A stretch of DNA of 64,000 bases from Coraliomargarita algicola (GTDB lineage: Bacteria; Verrucomicrobiota; Verrucomicrobiia; Opitutales; Coraliomargaritaceae): NCBI RefSeq assembly GCF_033878955.1, contig NZ_CP138858.1:2879001-2943000 (forward strand), in the 5' to 3' direction. This document shows positions 55,150-63,549 of the stretch, piece by piece. The notes beneath the pieces are model-generated. The model did no database searches. It saw only the letters and a program-made list of their open reading frames with translations, and was not told the origin of the DNA. Made by a program: the position numbers and the translations under genes. Position 1 is the stretch's first letter. Every line of letters begins with the position of its first letter.

Positions 55150-56115
55150 ATGACTACGAAACCCTCCATTATTACCGTCACGCTCAATCCGGCGATCGAT
55201 CATACCGTTTTTCTCGATGAACTTGTGCCTGGTACCGTTCATCGCGCGACCGGATCACACCGCCAAGCCGGCGGCAAAGGAATCAATGTCGGCACCATGC
55301 TTGCTATTGGTGGAACCAACGTCGCGGTCTCCGGTTTCCTCGGTGAAGCCAATCCCTCGATTTTTGAAAAGCATTTTAAAGACCACAGATTGATGGACGC
55401 CTTTGTTCGTGTCCCCGGTGAAACTCGAACAGGTATTAAGATTGTGGATACAAAATCCAACGATACCACTGATCTAAATCTGCCTGGCCCGGCACCTACA
55501 AAGGCTCAGTGTGAGAAGCTCTTTTCCAGATTGCTGAAATTGGTTCAACCCGGCACTTGGGTTGTCATCGCAGGAAGTTTACCCACAGGCGTCGAGCCGG
55601 ATTTCCTTGTCGAGTTGATTCATAAACTACGTGACGCCGATGCCAAAATTGCGGTGGATTCAAGTGGGGCCGCCCTTGCGGCCGCGGTCGAAGCCGGGAT
55701 TGATTTGGCGAAGCCAAACAACCATGAACTGGCCGAACTCCTCGGCGCCGATCTGAGCGACTTTCAGTCGATCTTGTCGGCGGCCCGGGAACTCAACCGC
55801 GAACGCGTGCCCAATCTGATTGTCTCTCTTGGGGATGAGGGTGCTCTTTTTCTTTCCAATAAGGCTGAGCTCATGGCGAGCGCGCCACCTGTCAAAGTTA
55901 TCAGCACGGTTGGTGCAGGCGATTCATTGCTCGCCGGGTATTTACAGGGCCGCCTCTTTGGGGAAACCGCACCCGACTGCGCACGCCGTGCCACCGTTTA
56001 CGCCTGGAGCCGATTGGAATCCCTCGTCTCCGCGCTTCCTGAACCTGAAATCCTCTTAAAACGTTTGGCCCGCGTCACCGTACAGCCAATCGCCCCCTAT
56101 CAACCCAAGTCCTAA
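55150..56115 (+). CDS. fruK: 1-phosphofructokinase
   Basis: A 321-residue PfkB-family (ribokinase-like) sugar kinase converting fructose-1-phosphate to fructose-1,6-bisphosphate. It starts ITVTLNPAIDHTV, has GGKGINVG, and carries STVGAGDSLLAGYL with the catalytic Asp. Located 22 bp after the EI gene and 5 bp before fruA, in one operon. Confidence 0.93.
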   Translation: MTTKPSIITVTLNPAIDHTVFLDELVPGTVHRATGSHRQAGGKGINVGTMLAIGGTNVAVSGFLGEANPSIFEKHFKDHRLMDAFVRVPGETRTGIKIVDTKSNDTTDLNLPGPAPTKAQCEKLFSRLLKLVQPGTWVVIAGSLPTGVEPDFLVELIHKLRDADAKIAVDSSGAALAAAVEAGIDLAKPNNHELAELLGADLSDFQSILSAARELNRERVPNLIVSLGDEGALFLSNKAELMASAPPVKVISTVGAGDSLLAGYLQGRLFGETAPDCARRATVYAWSRLESLVSALPEPEILLKRLARVTVQPIAPYQPKS

Positions 56116-56120
56116 ATCCC

Positions 56121-57863
56121 ATGTCAAATCTACTTGTTATCATTCAAGCCCCCAGCAATGCGCCCATCTTGCGTTTGGCTAAGGGCGCCCTCGAAGCAGA
56201 GGCTGCACGTCGTGGACTCTCGCTTATAATCAAAGCCGATGCGGATGCAGATCCTGCAGCCGTCTGGAAGTCTTCTTCCGAGTCGGTCAATGCCGTGCTT
56301 CTTTCCGCAATCAAAGCACCCGCGCAGCCAGTGTCCACATCAGTGCCAGTCATTGCGACCGAGCTTGCTCGCGTGGCCCGCGAAACCGGACATGTCCTGG
56401 ATCAACTCTTCCCGGATAATGTGCCCGCACCAGCGGCTAGCCAGAGCGCATCACCGAAGGAAGCGGCCGAATCCACAGAGAGCAAATTCCTTGTGGGAGT
56501 GACCTCCTGCCCGACCGGGATCGCTCATACTTTTATGGCTGCGGAATCATTGCTCCGCGGTGCCAAAGCGCTGGGCTACACCATGAAGGTGGAAACCCGC
56601 GGCTCGGTTGGCGCGAAAAACGAACTCACGGAAGAAGAGATCGCTAAAGCCGATGCGGTGGTGGTGGCCGCTGATGCCAGCGTGGAAACCGCCCGCTTCG
56701 CAGGTAAGCGTTTGCTTGAAACAGGGACCAAGGCCGCTATTAATGATGCGTCCGGACTGATTAAAGAAGCACTCGCATTGGAACCTTCAGCCGCGCAATC
56801 CGGTGGCATGAAAATGCCTCCCAAGAAAGCACGCACCGGCGTCTACAAGCATTTAATGACGGGGGTCTCCCAAATGTTGCCACTCGTGACTGCGGGTGGA
56901 CTTTTGATCGCTTTGGCTTTCGCCATCGGAGGGATCTACGCGGGCGATAACGAGGGTACGCTCGGTTGGGCACTTATGCAGATTGGTGGAGCTTCTGCCT
57001 TTGCACTCTTCATTCCCGTACTTGCCGGCTTCATCGCATTTTCCATAGCGGACCGTCCCGGTCTGGCTCCTGGATTGATCGGTGGTATGTTGGCTTCACA
57101 AATCGGCGCGGGTTTCCTCGGTGGTTTGGCTGCTGGTTTCTTTGCCGGTTATCTCACTAGTTTACTGAATCGTAAGATCAATCTGCCGGATACTTTACAG
57201 GGCCTTAAGCCGGTGCTGATTCTGCCTCTGCTCAGTTCGTTGATCGTCGGCCTTTCTATGATCTATGTGATTGGGCCTCCGGTGAAGTTCATTCTTGATG
57301 GCTTGTCCACTTGGTTGAACGGTATGCAAGAGGGCAGTGCCCTGATCCTTGGTTTGCTCCTCGGTGGGATGATGGCTTTCGATATGGGTGGTCCCGTGAA
57401 CAAGTCAGCTTACACCTTTTCGGTCGGTCTCTTGGCCAGCCAGATCTACGTGCCGATGGCTGCAGTGATGGCTGCCGGTATGGTGCCACCGCTGGCATGT
57501 GCGCTGGCAGCAAATATCTTCCGTAATAAATTCACTGACGATGAGCGTCAGGCTTCCAAAGCCACTGCGATCCTTGGAATCTCATTCATCACGGAAGGTG
57601 CAATTCCCTATGCGGCCGCCGATCCGATTCGGGTCATTCCTTGCACCATTCTTGGTTCTGCGGTGACTGGTGGAATCTCCATGGTGATGGGCTGTAAGCT
57701 CATGGTTCCTCATGGCGGTGTATTCGTTTTGGCGATACCAAATGCCATCACTCAAGGCCTTGCCTACATCGCTGCGATCGTAATCGGAACTCTTGTTGCT
57801 ACCGCTGCGCTCTACTTTGCGAAGCGTCCGCTCAATCAAATGAACAAAGCCGTCGCTGCTTAA
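56121..57863 (+). CDS. fruA: Fructose PTS permease FruA (EIIB'-EIIB-EIIC)
   Basis: 580 residues. An N-terminal degenerate EIIB' domain (residues 1-100) precedes the active EIIB domain with the phosphocysteine in GVTSCPTGIAHTFMA. The EIIC membrane domain follows (from about 230), with GGPVNKSAYTF and ISFITEGAIPYAA. It imports fructose as fructose-1-phosphate with phosphate from FPr. The domain order matches E. coli FruA. Confidence 0.94.
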   Translation: MSNLLVIIQAPSNAPILRLAKGALEAEAARRGLSLIIKADADADPAAVWKSSSESVNAVLLSAIKAPAQPVSTSVPVIATELARVARETGHVLDQLFPDNVPAPAASQSASPKEAAESTESKFLVGVTSCPTGIAHTFMAAESLLRGAKALGYTMKVETRGSVGAKNELTEEEIAKADAVVVAADASVETARFAGKRLLETGTKAAINDASGLIKEALALEPSAAQSGGMKMPPKKARTGVYKHLMTGVSQMLPLVTAGGLLIALAFAIGGIYAGDNEGTLGWALMQIGGASAFALFIPVLAGFIAFSIADRPGLAPGLIGGMLASQIGAGFLGGLAAGFFAGYLTSLLNRKINLPDTLQGLKPVLILPLLSSLIVGLSMIYVIGPPVKFILDGLSTWLNGMQEGSALILGLLLGGMMAFDMGGPVNKSAYTFSVGLLASQIYVPMAAVMAAGMVPPLACALAANIFRNKFTDDERQASKATAILGISFITEGAIPYAAADPIRVIPCTILGSAVTGGISMVMGCKLMVPHGGVFVLAIPNAITQGLAYIAAIVIGTLVATAALYFAKRPLNQMNKAVAA

Positions 57864-57887
57864 TTTTACCTCAACACAACATATATT

Positions 57888-59129
57888 ATGAAAAACAAAA
57901 TCCTACCTCTATCATTAATTATTGGACTCAATTCTGGTGTATTTGCGGATACAGAATCCGTAGAGAATCCATACGCGGATCGTTTGACCGGCGACTGGGG
58001 GGGCGCGCGCACGGAACTCTCCGAAGCGGGCATCGAGTTCTTCGCCTACTACAACACGATCACCTCATCAATTGCCTCAGGTGGTATTAGCAAGGATACA
58101 AACTTTGCTGGTGACTTGTTTACCGGATTTAACTTCGATCTTGAAAGAATACTGGGATGGGACGACACCATTTTTACTCTTACAGGAATTGATCGCCATG
58201 GGAGTGACATTACTCCAGATATCGGCAGCCAATACAGTGCAATGCAGCTGGTTGGCGGACAAAATGCCTTCCTCTATAATGTAACCCTGGAAAAGTTGTT
58301 TGCGGATGGTGACCTCTCCTTGAAGCTGGGCCGTATGACCGCGACCGATGACTTCGTCGGATCTCCATTTTACAGTTACTCTTTGAGCAATGCGGTCAAC
58401 GGGCAGATTCGGGCTGTACTCTTTGATGGAGTGATGACATCCTATCCGTTTGCCGTTTGGGGGGGGCGGATGAAAGCCAAGCTCTCTGAAGAGAGCACGC
58501 TGCAAGTAGGAGTCTTTCAGCTCACTCAGGAAATGTGGGATCGAGAAAAACAAGGGCTCGATTTCAGTATCGATTCCGACGATGGGGTATCGGTTTTTGT
58601 CCAATACGACTGGACGCCTGAAATTAATGGGAAGCCCGCTCGTTTCTACGCCGGTGTCAATCAAACCTTCTCGTTTGAAATGAACGATTTCAATAGCATG
58701 GATACGACGGATAGTTTGACCCGCTTTTATGCGCATGCGGATTATCAATTTTACCGGGAGTCGGCTGATTCCGACGAAGGGCTGACTCTTTTTATGACCT
58801 TTGCGTACACCTCGCAGGATGAAGTCGCCATTGTTCCGGTCCAATCGACAATTGGCGCGCACTACAAGGGCCTGCTTCCCGGACGTCCCGATGACCGGAC
58901 CGTTTTCTTTGCGACTTATGGAGGCTTCAGTGATGAATACTCAGATGGCTTGGAAGCTGGTGGAGGGAGTCCGGTTGACTATGAGATGGTCTTCGAGTTG
59001 GGGCATCGTATCCAGTTGACCGAATACGCGTACATTCAGCCGGACATTCAATTTATCAAGAATCCAGGTGGTAGTGGCGATATTGATGACGCCATCGTTG
59101 TCGGAGCGCAAATAGGCTTTAGCTTCTAG
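57888..59129 (+). CDS. OprB-family carbohydrate porin
   Basis: 413 residues. A signal peptide (MKNKILPLSLIIGLNSGVFA) is followed by the OprB-typical LTGDWGGARTELSEAGIEF, then beta-rich sequence ending in Phe, as outer-membrane barrels do. It lies 24 bp after fruA, so it should let fructose or another sugar through the outer membrane. Its stop overlaps the convergent nadC by 4 nt. Confidence 0.85.
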   Translation: MKNKILPLSLIIGLNSGVFADTESVENPYADRLTGDWGGARTELSEAGIEFFAYYNTITSSIASGGISKDTNFAGDLFTGFNFDLERILGWDDTIFTLTGIDRHGSDITPDIGSQYSAMQLVGGQNAFLYNVTLEKLFADGDLSLKLGRMTATDDFVGSPFYSYSLSNAVNGQIRAVLFDGVMTSYPFAVWGGRMKAKLSEESTLQVGVFQLTQEMWDREKQGLDFSIDSDDGVSVFVQYDWTPEINGKPARFYAGVNQTFSFEMNDFNSMDTTDSLTRFYAHADYQFYRESADSDEGLTLFMTFAYTSQDEVAIVPVQSTIGAHYKGLLPGRPDDRTVFFATYGGFSDEYSDGLEAGGGSPVDYEMVFELGHRIQLTEYAYIQPDIQFIKNPGGSGDIDDAIVVGAQIGFSF

Positions 59130-60055
59130 AGCCAGTCCAGCCCGATGTCTTTCCAAGTGCTTTGATGAATGGGGGCGCCCGTCGAGATGAAATCGAGGCC
59201 GAGGTCATTGAGCGCGGGGAGTGAGTTTAGGGTAATGCCGCCGCTGGCTTCGGTGCAGGCGCGGCCATCGATGATCTCGACGGCTTGCTTCAGTTGCTCC
59301 GGGGAGAAATTATCCAGTAGAATGATATCGGCGCCCGCTTCGACGACTGGGGGGATTTGCTCCAGTGAGTCCACTTCCACTTCGATGGCGAGGTATTCGC
59401 AGGTGTTGACTGCGAGCGCTACGGTTTCGGTCAGGCGGTTGCCACCGGTAGCGCCGGCGACGGCGAGGTGGTTATCTTTGAGCATGACGCGATCGAAGAG
59501 GCCGATGCGGTGGTTATAGCCGCCGCCGCAAGCGAAGGCGTATTTTTGCAGCACCCGATAGCCGGGCAAGGTCTTGCGCGTGTCGAGCAGCGCAGTCTCA
59601 CTGGGGCCGAGTGCATCGACATAGAGGCGGGCCTCGGTGGCGATGCCGCTGAGGTGCTGTAGGAAATTGAGAATGACGCGTTCTGCCTGGAGCAATGCGC
59701 TGGAACTGCCGCTCAGGATGCCGATAATTTGGCCTTGGTCCAGAAAGTCGCCATCCTGCGATTGTGCTTCGAAGCTGCAGTCCTGACCATAGCTATCGAG
59801 CACTGCTTGAATCAGGCCGAGACCGCAGACTATCAGCGGTTCGCGTGCCGTCAGTTGCGCGCGTCCACTGGCACCTTCCGGCATGAGTGCGGTGGTGACA
59901 TCGCCGAGGCGTTCCGGGCGGTGTGCCAGCCCGGCGCCGGCGAGGTCTTCGATCTTGGCGAGGCCGACCAGTTGTCGCAGGTAGTCGGGGTCCAGATCCT
60001 GCCATGTGAGGCGGGTCTTAAAGGTGTCTTTTGAGTAGCGGGCGTTATGGCTCAT
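59126..60055 (-). CDS. nadC: Nicotinate-nucleotide pyrophosphorylase
   Basis: A 309-residue quinolinate phosphoribosyltransferase of de novo NAD synthesis. NFLQHLSGIAT, DTRKTLPGYR and MLKDNH lie in the expected order, followed by EVEVDSLEQ and ILLDNF. It has an N-terminal extension of about 20 residues. No other NAD genes adjoin it. Confidence 0.94.
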   Translation of the reverse strand: MSHNARYSKDTFKTRLTWQDLDPDYLRQLVGLAKIEDLAGAGLAHRPERLGDVTTALMPEGASGRAQLTAREPLIVCGLGLIQAVLDSYGQDCSFEAQSQDGDFLDQGQIIGILSGSSSALLQAERVILNFLQHLSGIATEARLYVDALGPSETALLDTRKTLPGYRVLQKYAFACGGGYNHRIGLFDRVMLKDNHLAVAGATGGNRLTETVALAVNTCEYLAIEVEVDSLEQIPPVVEAGADIILLDNFSPEQLKQAVEIIDGRACTEASGGITLNSLPALNDLGLDFISTGAPIHQSTWKDIGLDWL

Positions 60056-60070
60056 GCAGTGTGTGCTAGA

Positions 60071-60496
60071 TTAGTTATAAGATTCGAAGGTGCTGACTTT
60101 TCCAGTCTGGCGGTCGAAGACGACGCGCTTGAGAAGCTTGGTATTGTTTGGGTTTACATTTACGCCAGTGCCGATGCCCACGCCGCTGCCGCGGGAGCCG
60201 ACACCACCGCCGAGGCTGATGCCCATGCTCGGTTTGATTTGACGGTATTCCCACACGATCTGTTTGCCGGTTGCTGAGCTGACGGTTTTTTCATGTGTTG
60301 GATCGCCCCAGGACATGCGCACCATGTCTTGGTCGAAGCCGACGGCGATTTGTTGCGTGCGAATCATTTGCCGTTCACCGGGCGTGTAGGTGTCGAAAGT
60401 TGCCTGGTTTTGCGAGATACGTTGGCTTTGCGGGGTGCTGCAGCCCGTAAACAAGACTGCAAATAGTGCGAGGGTCCAAAATGTTAGAGTTTTCAT
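60071..60496 (-). CDS. Small lipoprotein of unknown function
   Basis: 141 residues with a lipobox (LFTGC, Cys19). The centre (TPGERQMIRTQQIAVGFDQDMVRMSWGDP) resembles the SmpA/BamE-type motif of small outer-membrane lipoproteins, and the latter half is Gly-rich (GISLGGGVGSRGSGVGIG). It lies 15 bp from nadC on the same strand. Function not known. Confidence 0.65.
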   Translation of the reverse strand: MKTLTFWTLALFAVLFTGCSTPQSQRISQNQATFDTYTPGERQMIRTQQIAVGFDQDMVRMSWGDPTHEKTVSSATGKQIVWEYRQIKPSMGISLGGGVGSRGSGVGIGTGVNVNPNNTKLLKRVVFDRQTGKVSTFESYN

Positions 60497-60595
60497 ATTA
60501 TAATTCCTTCATTCAAAAACAGAGGTGATGTGCGGACTCTAGCGAATCGTCGGGTTCGCTCCAGTCAAATATGGCTTGGATCGTGGGAGGGTTTC

Positions 60596-60985
60596 TTATG
60601 CCTGTGGCTTACAGACAAAAGCCAGCCAGTCGGCGAATTCGCTTTCGGTTAACCTTAAATCGGCAAGTGCTAAGGTCTGGAGGGCAGCATCTTCTTCGCT
60701 GGGCAAAAACTCGTAGCCGTTCATTTCTAAAAAGACGGCAGCTGTCATCAGCCCAGAGCGTTTGTTACCGTCCAGAAATGGGTGCCCTTTTACGATTCCG
60801 GCAGCATAGGCAGCAGCGAGTTCGAAGTGCGTGGGTTGATCGTAGTGGAATAAATTCCTAGGTTTATCCAGGGCATTATCCAGTCGACCTTCATCTCGCA
60901 TTCCGTCGGTCCCACCGAAGCGGGCGACCAGAGCGGAGTGGAATGCCAGACAGGTCGTTTTTTCGATCCAAAATGGTTCCTTCAT
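60596..60985 (-). CDS. Doc/Fic-family toxin
   Basis: 129 residues, the size of Doc. The Fic motif is HPFLDGNKRSG (near residues 67-77), so it should transfer phosphate or AMP to a target; Doc of phage P1 phosphorylates EF-Tu. It overlaps its antitoxin by 4 nt (ATGA). The motif fits Doc (Hx[FI]xxxNKR) better than long Fic AMPylases. Confidence 0.88.
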   Translation of the reverse strand: MKEPFWIEKTTCLAFHSALVARFGGTDGMRDEGRLDNALDKPRNLFHYDQPTHFELAAAYAAGIVKGHPFLDGNKRSGLMTAAVFLEMNGYEFLPSEEDAALQTLALADLRLTESEFADWLAFVCKPQA

Positions 60986-61212
60986 TTAGCGAGTTCGCGA
61001 AAGGTGTTACGATAGCGCTGCATGAGGCTTTCGGCGATCTGCATCTGTTCCTCAAAGCCGGGGCGTTCGGGGTTGATGTTGAGGGAACAATTGGGGGCTT
61101 CGGTTAAATATACCGTCGCACCTTCTTCCACTTTGAGTGCTTGTAGCGCCTCCTTGGGCAATACGATGCCGAGAGAGTTGCCGATTTTGCGAACTTTTGT
61201 TTCGATAGCCAT
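60982..61212 (-). CDS. AbrB/MazE-type antitoxin of the Doc pair
   Basis: 76 residues from ATG 61210-61212; a TTG start four codons earlier is possible. IETKVRKIGNSLGIVLPKEAL is the swapped-hairpin AbrB/MazE DNA-binding motif; the C-terminal half, helical and charged, should mask the toxin. A 20-bp palindrome lies directly upstream. A MazE-like antitoxin paired with Doc is found in several type II systems (the phage P1 antitoxin Phd belongs to another family). Confidence 0.82.
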   Translation of the reverse strand: MAIETKVRKIGNSLGIVLPKEALQALKVEEGATVYLTEAPNCSLNINPERPGFEEQMQIAESLMQRYRNTFRELAK

Positions 61213-61214
61213 GT

Positions 61215-61234
61215 GTAATAACAAATGTTATTAC
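61215..61234. promoter_or_regulatory. 20-bp palindromic operator upstream of the Doc antitoxin
   Basis: GTAATAACAAATGTTATTAC: nine-base arms (61215-61223 and 61226-61234) around two central A, 2 bp before the antitoxin ATG. Probably the autoregulatory site for the antitoxin. Confidence 0.75.
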
Positions 61235-61277
61235 GGGAAAATGTCAAGATAGGCGCGTAGGGCGTTTACAGCTGTTC

Positions 61278-61416
61278 GAGCGTTTCTCAAAAGTATGACG
61301 TAAATCGTATAATGAAATGAAGAAATCTAAATGAACCGTCTCATGCGCCAAAAGCGCTGAAGCGCTCACTCTTACCTGAGGATATACAGTCAAAGGTAAG
61401 AGTGACGGCTTTAGGC
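61278..61416. repeat. Repeat family 2, copy beside IS4 copy 2
   Basis: Begins GAGCGTTTCTCAAAAGT and runs through the AAAAGCGCTGAAGCGC and TCTTACCT/AGGTAAGA dyad parts to GGCTTTAGGC (61407-61416), right against the IS. It is nearly identical to 26464-26602, although the adjoining IS is in the opposite orientation. Confidence 0.75.
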
Positions 61417-62884
61417 CAATGCCTTTAAGGATTGGATTTTAGTTAGCGCAATCATTTAAGACTCGTACTTTTAGTACGATTGCTTCTTTTGTATGAATGA
61501 GCGCATCCACCTCCTTGTGTTTCCCGTTGTTTTCTAATTTTCCAGCTGCCTTTGAGGAGCTATTTAGCCGTGAGAGTTGCGCTCTGATTTTCGCGCAGCA
61601 CGGTCCTCGCGGTGGTGGCCAAGCCAAGTTAAATGGCTGGGAATGGTTGATGTCCAGGGTCTACCATGAGTTGGCACGTTCGGGTACTTTCTCGTCTAAT
61701 ACCAAGGCGGTATCCGGAGTGCGCATCTCGGACAGCGCGCTCAGCCAGCGGGCCTTGTCGATTGGCGAGAAGCTGATCGAAGAGATACTGCCTATCGCGC
61801 TACGTCCGTTAGCCGACCGTGAGCGAGATGTGCAGGCCTTTTATCATGCATATCGGTTGGTGGCCATCGACGGGACTCGTTTCAATTTACGTAATACCGG
61901 AACCATTAATGAACAGGCTTCAAAAGTGGCTTGCAACCGCGGTAGCGGTGAACCTGCTTTCGCGCATTTGCTGGCAGTTGTCCTGGTGGAATTGGGTATG
62001 CACCAACCTTTGGGCACCCGTTTAGGCTGGCAAGGCGAGGGCGAGTTGACACTCGCGCGGCAACTGTTTGCGGCTCAGGATCTGCCCGAGCGCAGTCTGC
62101 TTTTAGCCGACCGACTGTTCGGTTATCCTTCGCTGATCTGGGGACTCTGGTCAATGCTCCGGCGCACACACAGTCACGTTCTGGTTCGGATAAAGTCTAA
62201 TCTCAAAGCCAAGCGCACGCGGCAACTCGCGGATGGTTCATGGCTAGTCGAAGTCAAAGCGATTGATCCATCCACACGCAAGAAGGTGGGGGTACTCGAA
62301 CTACGTGAGATCTATGGTCGAGTCTGCTATGAAGACCAGAATGGTCACCGTTCGTGTCTTCAAATACGCTTGTGGACGAGTCTGCTCGATGACACCACCA
62401 GCCCAGCCACAGAACTGATCGCCCTTTACGCCGCACGCTGGGAGGAAGAGTTATTCTTCCGAGAACTCAAAAGCCACCTGCACGCCCGCGGAGAACTACT
62501 TGACGCACTCACTCCGCAAACCGCAGCCCAAGAAGTGCTCGCGATGCTCTTAGCGGCCGCGCTGATCGCCAAGCAGCGCCAAAGCGTCGCTTCTGCCGCA
62601 GGCGTTGAGCCCTTGCGCATCAGCTTTGCCAAGGTTTTGCACAAGACAGCCGCACTGTGCGAGCTACTGCAAGTCGGTGCAGACTTGATCACCCCGCAAG
62701 CGCTGGCTCAGTGGATACAGCGACTCTTAGATGATCTTATATATGATGCCGTTATTAAAAAACGAAGACCTAGAACTTGCCCCAGAACCCTACGACAACC
62801 CACAAAAGACTGGCCAAAAACTAAAGTTGCCCAGTCAAAACGAGTTGTTAAAACTATAGAAGTCACCAATCCTTAAAGACATTG
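61417..62884 (+). mobile_element. IS4-family insertion sequence, copy 2 (intact)
   Basis: 1468 bp with 19-bp terminal repeats at 61417-61435 and 62866-62884 (CAATGCCTTTAAGGATTGG and the complement of CAATGTCTTTAAGGATTGG). The flanking 10-mers, GGCTTTAGGC on the left and GCCTGAAGGC on the right, match at only 7 of 10 positions, unlike copy 1. It encodes an unbroken transposase and is therefore potentially active. Confidence 0.88.
61497..62876 (+). CDS. IS4-family transposase
   Basis: 459 residues. A DDE transposase with the first aspartate in VAIDGTRFNL, the second in LLADRLFGYPS, and the IS4 signature Y-2-R-3-E-6-K (YAARWEEELFFRELK). The C-terminal region is basic (KKRRPRTCPRTLRQP). Copy 1 is the same gene with a one-base deletion. 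Confidence 0.95.
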   Translation: MSASTSLCFPLFSNFPAAFEELFSRESCALIFAQHGPRGGGQAKLNGWEWLMSRVYHELARSGTFSSNTKAVSGVRISDSALSQRALSIGEKLIEEILPIALRPLADRERDVQAFYHAYRLVAIDGTRFNLRNTGTINEQASKVACNRGSGEPAFAHLLAVVLVELGMHQPLGTRLGWQGEGELTLARQLFAAQDLPERSLLLADRLFGYPSLIWGLWSMLRRTHSHVLVRIKSNLKAKRTRQLADGSWLVEVKAIDPSTRKKVGVLELREIYGRVCYEDQNGHRSCLQIRLWTSLLDDTTSPATELIALYAARWEEELFFRELKSHLHARGELLDALTPQTAAQEVLAMLLAAALIAKQRQSVASAAGVEPLRISFAKVLHKTAALCELLQVGADLITPQALAQWIQRLLDDLIYDAVIKKRRPRTCPRTLRQPTKDWPKTKVAQSKRVVKTIEVTNP

Positions 62885-62944
62885 GCCTGAAGGCGGGACT
62901 CCAACCCGCTCAATTGAAAATTGTATTAAATCGTAGTTCCCATA

Positions 62945-63454
62945 ATGCCAAAATCACTTTGCAAAGTTAAATCATCCACCATCCACGGGCGCGGGCTGTA
63001 TGCCACCGCCGACATTGAGGCGGGCACGGATATTATTCAATACATCGGAGAGAAAATCTCCAAGGAAGAGTCGACAAAGCGCGCCTTGGAGTGGGAAGAA
63101 AAAGCCCGCGAGACTGGCGAAGGCTTGGTTTATATCTTTGAGCTGGATGATGAGTATGACATCGACGGCCGGCTCGGGGATAATCCTGCACGCTACATGA
63201 ATCACTCCTGTGACGGGAATTGTGAAGCGATCAACTACGACGGCGAGATCTGGATCGTAGCGCTCAAGGACATCAAGAAGGGCGATGAGCTGGTCTATGA
63301 TTATGGCTACGACATGGAGCACTTTCTCGATCACCCTTGCAAGTGTGGCTCCGATAACTGCATCGGCTACATCGTGCGCGAAGATCAGCGCGCGAAAGTG
63401 AAGAAGCTACTGCGCGGCAAGAAAAAGAAGAAGAGCAAGAAAAGCAAAAAGTAG
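62945..63454 (+). CDS. SET-domain protein-lysine methyltransferase
   Basis: 169 residues. SET motifs are in order: HGRGLYATADIEAG, RYMNHSC (S-adenosylmethionine and substrate pocket), ELVYDYGYD, and a post-SET zinc cluster CKCGSDNCIGYI. The C-terminal tail is a run of Lys and Ser (KKKKKSKKSKK). SET proteins are mainly eukaryotic but occur in Chlamydiae and other bacteria; the target (a histone-like or ribosomal protein) is unknown. It lies next to the intact IS4 element. Confidence 0.88.
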   Translation: MPKSLCKVKSSTIHGRGLYATADIEAGTDIIQYIGEKISKEESTKRALEWEEKARETGEGLVYIFELDDEYDIDGRLGDNPARYMNHSCDGNCEAINYDGEIWIVALKDIKKGDELVYDYGYDMEHFLDHPCKCGSDNCIGYIVREDQRAKVKKLLRGKKKKKSKKSKK

Positions 63455-63463
63455 GTGGCTTGG

Positions 63464-63544
63464 GTAGGGTCTTCAGGTCTTCACTTTTGAAGACCTGAAG
63501 TCATGTAGCTCGGTATCGGCGGTCTTCACAAGTGAAGACCCTAC
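63464..63544. repeat. Intergenic palindromic repeat, family 1, copy G
   Basis: 81 bp between the SET gene and the convergent purM gene. The GTAGGGTCTTC...GAAGACCCTAC form has the variant GGGTCTTC in place of GGGGCTTC on both sides, so a change in one arm is matched in the other. The left half has an extra CAGGTCTTCACTTTTGAAGACCTG hairpin, itself written here in halves. Confidence 0.75.
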
Positions 63545-63549
63545 GATTT

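Noticed and set aside
61439..61627. Minus-strand frame at the start of the intact IS4 element
   Set aside because: It overlaps the transposase start antisense and is repeated identically in copy 1; an artefact of the transposase sequence.
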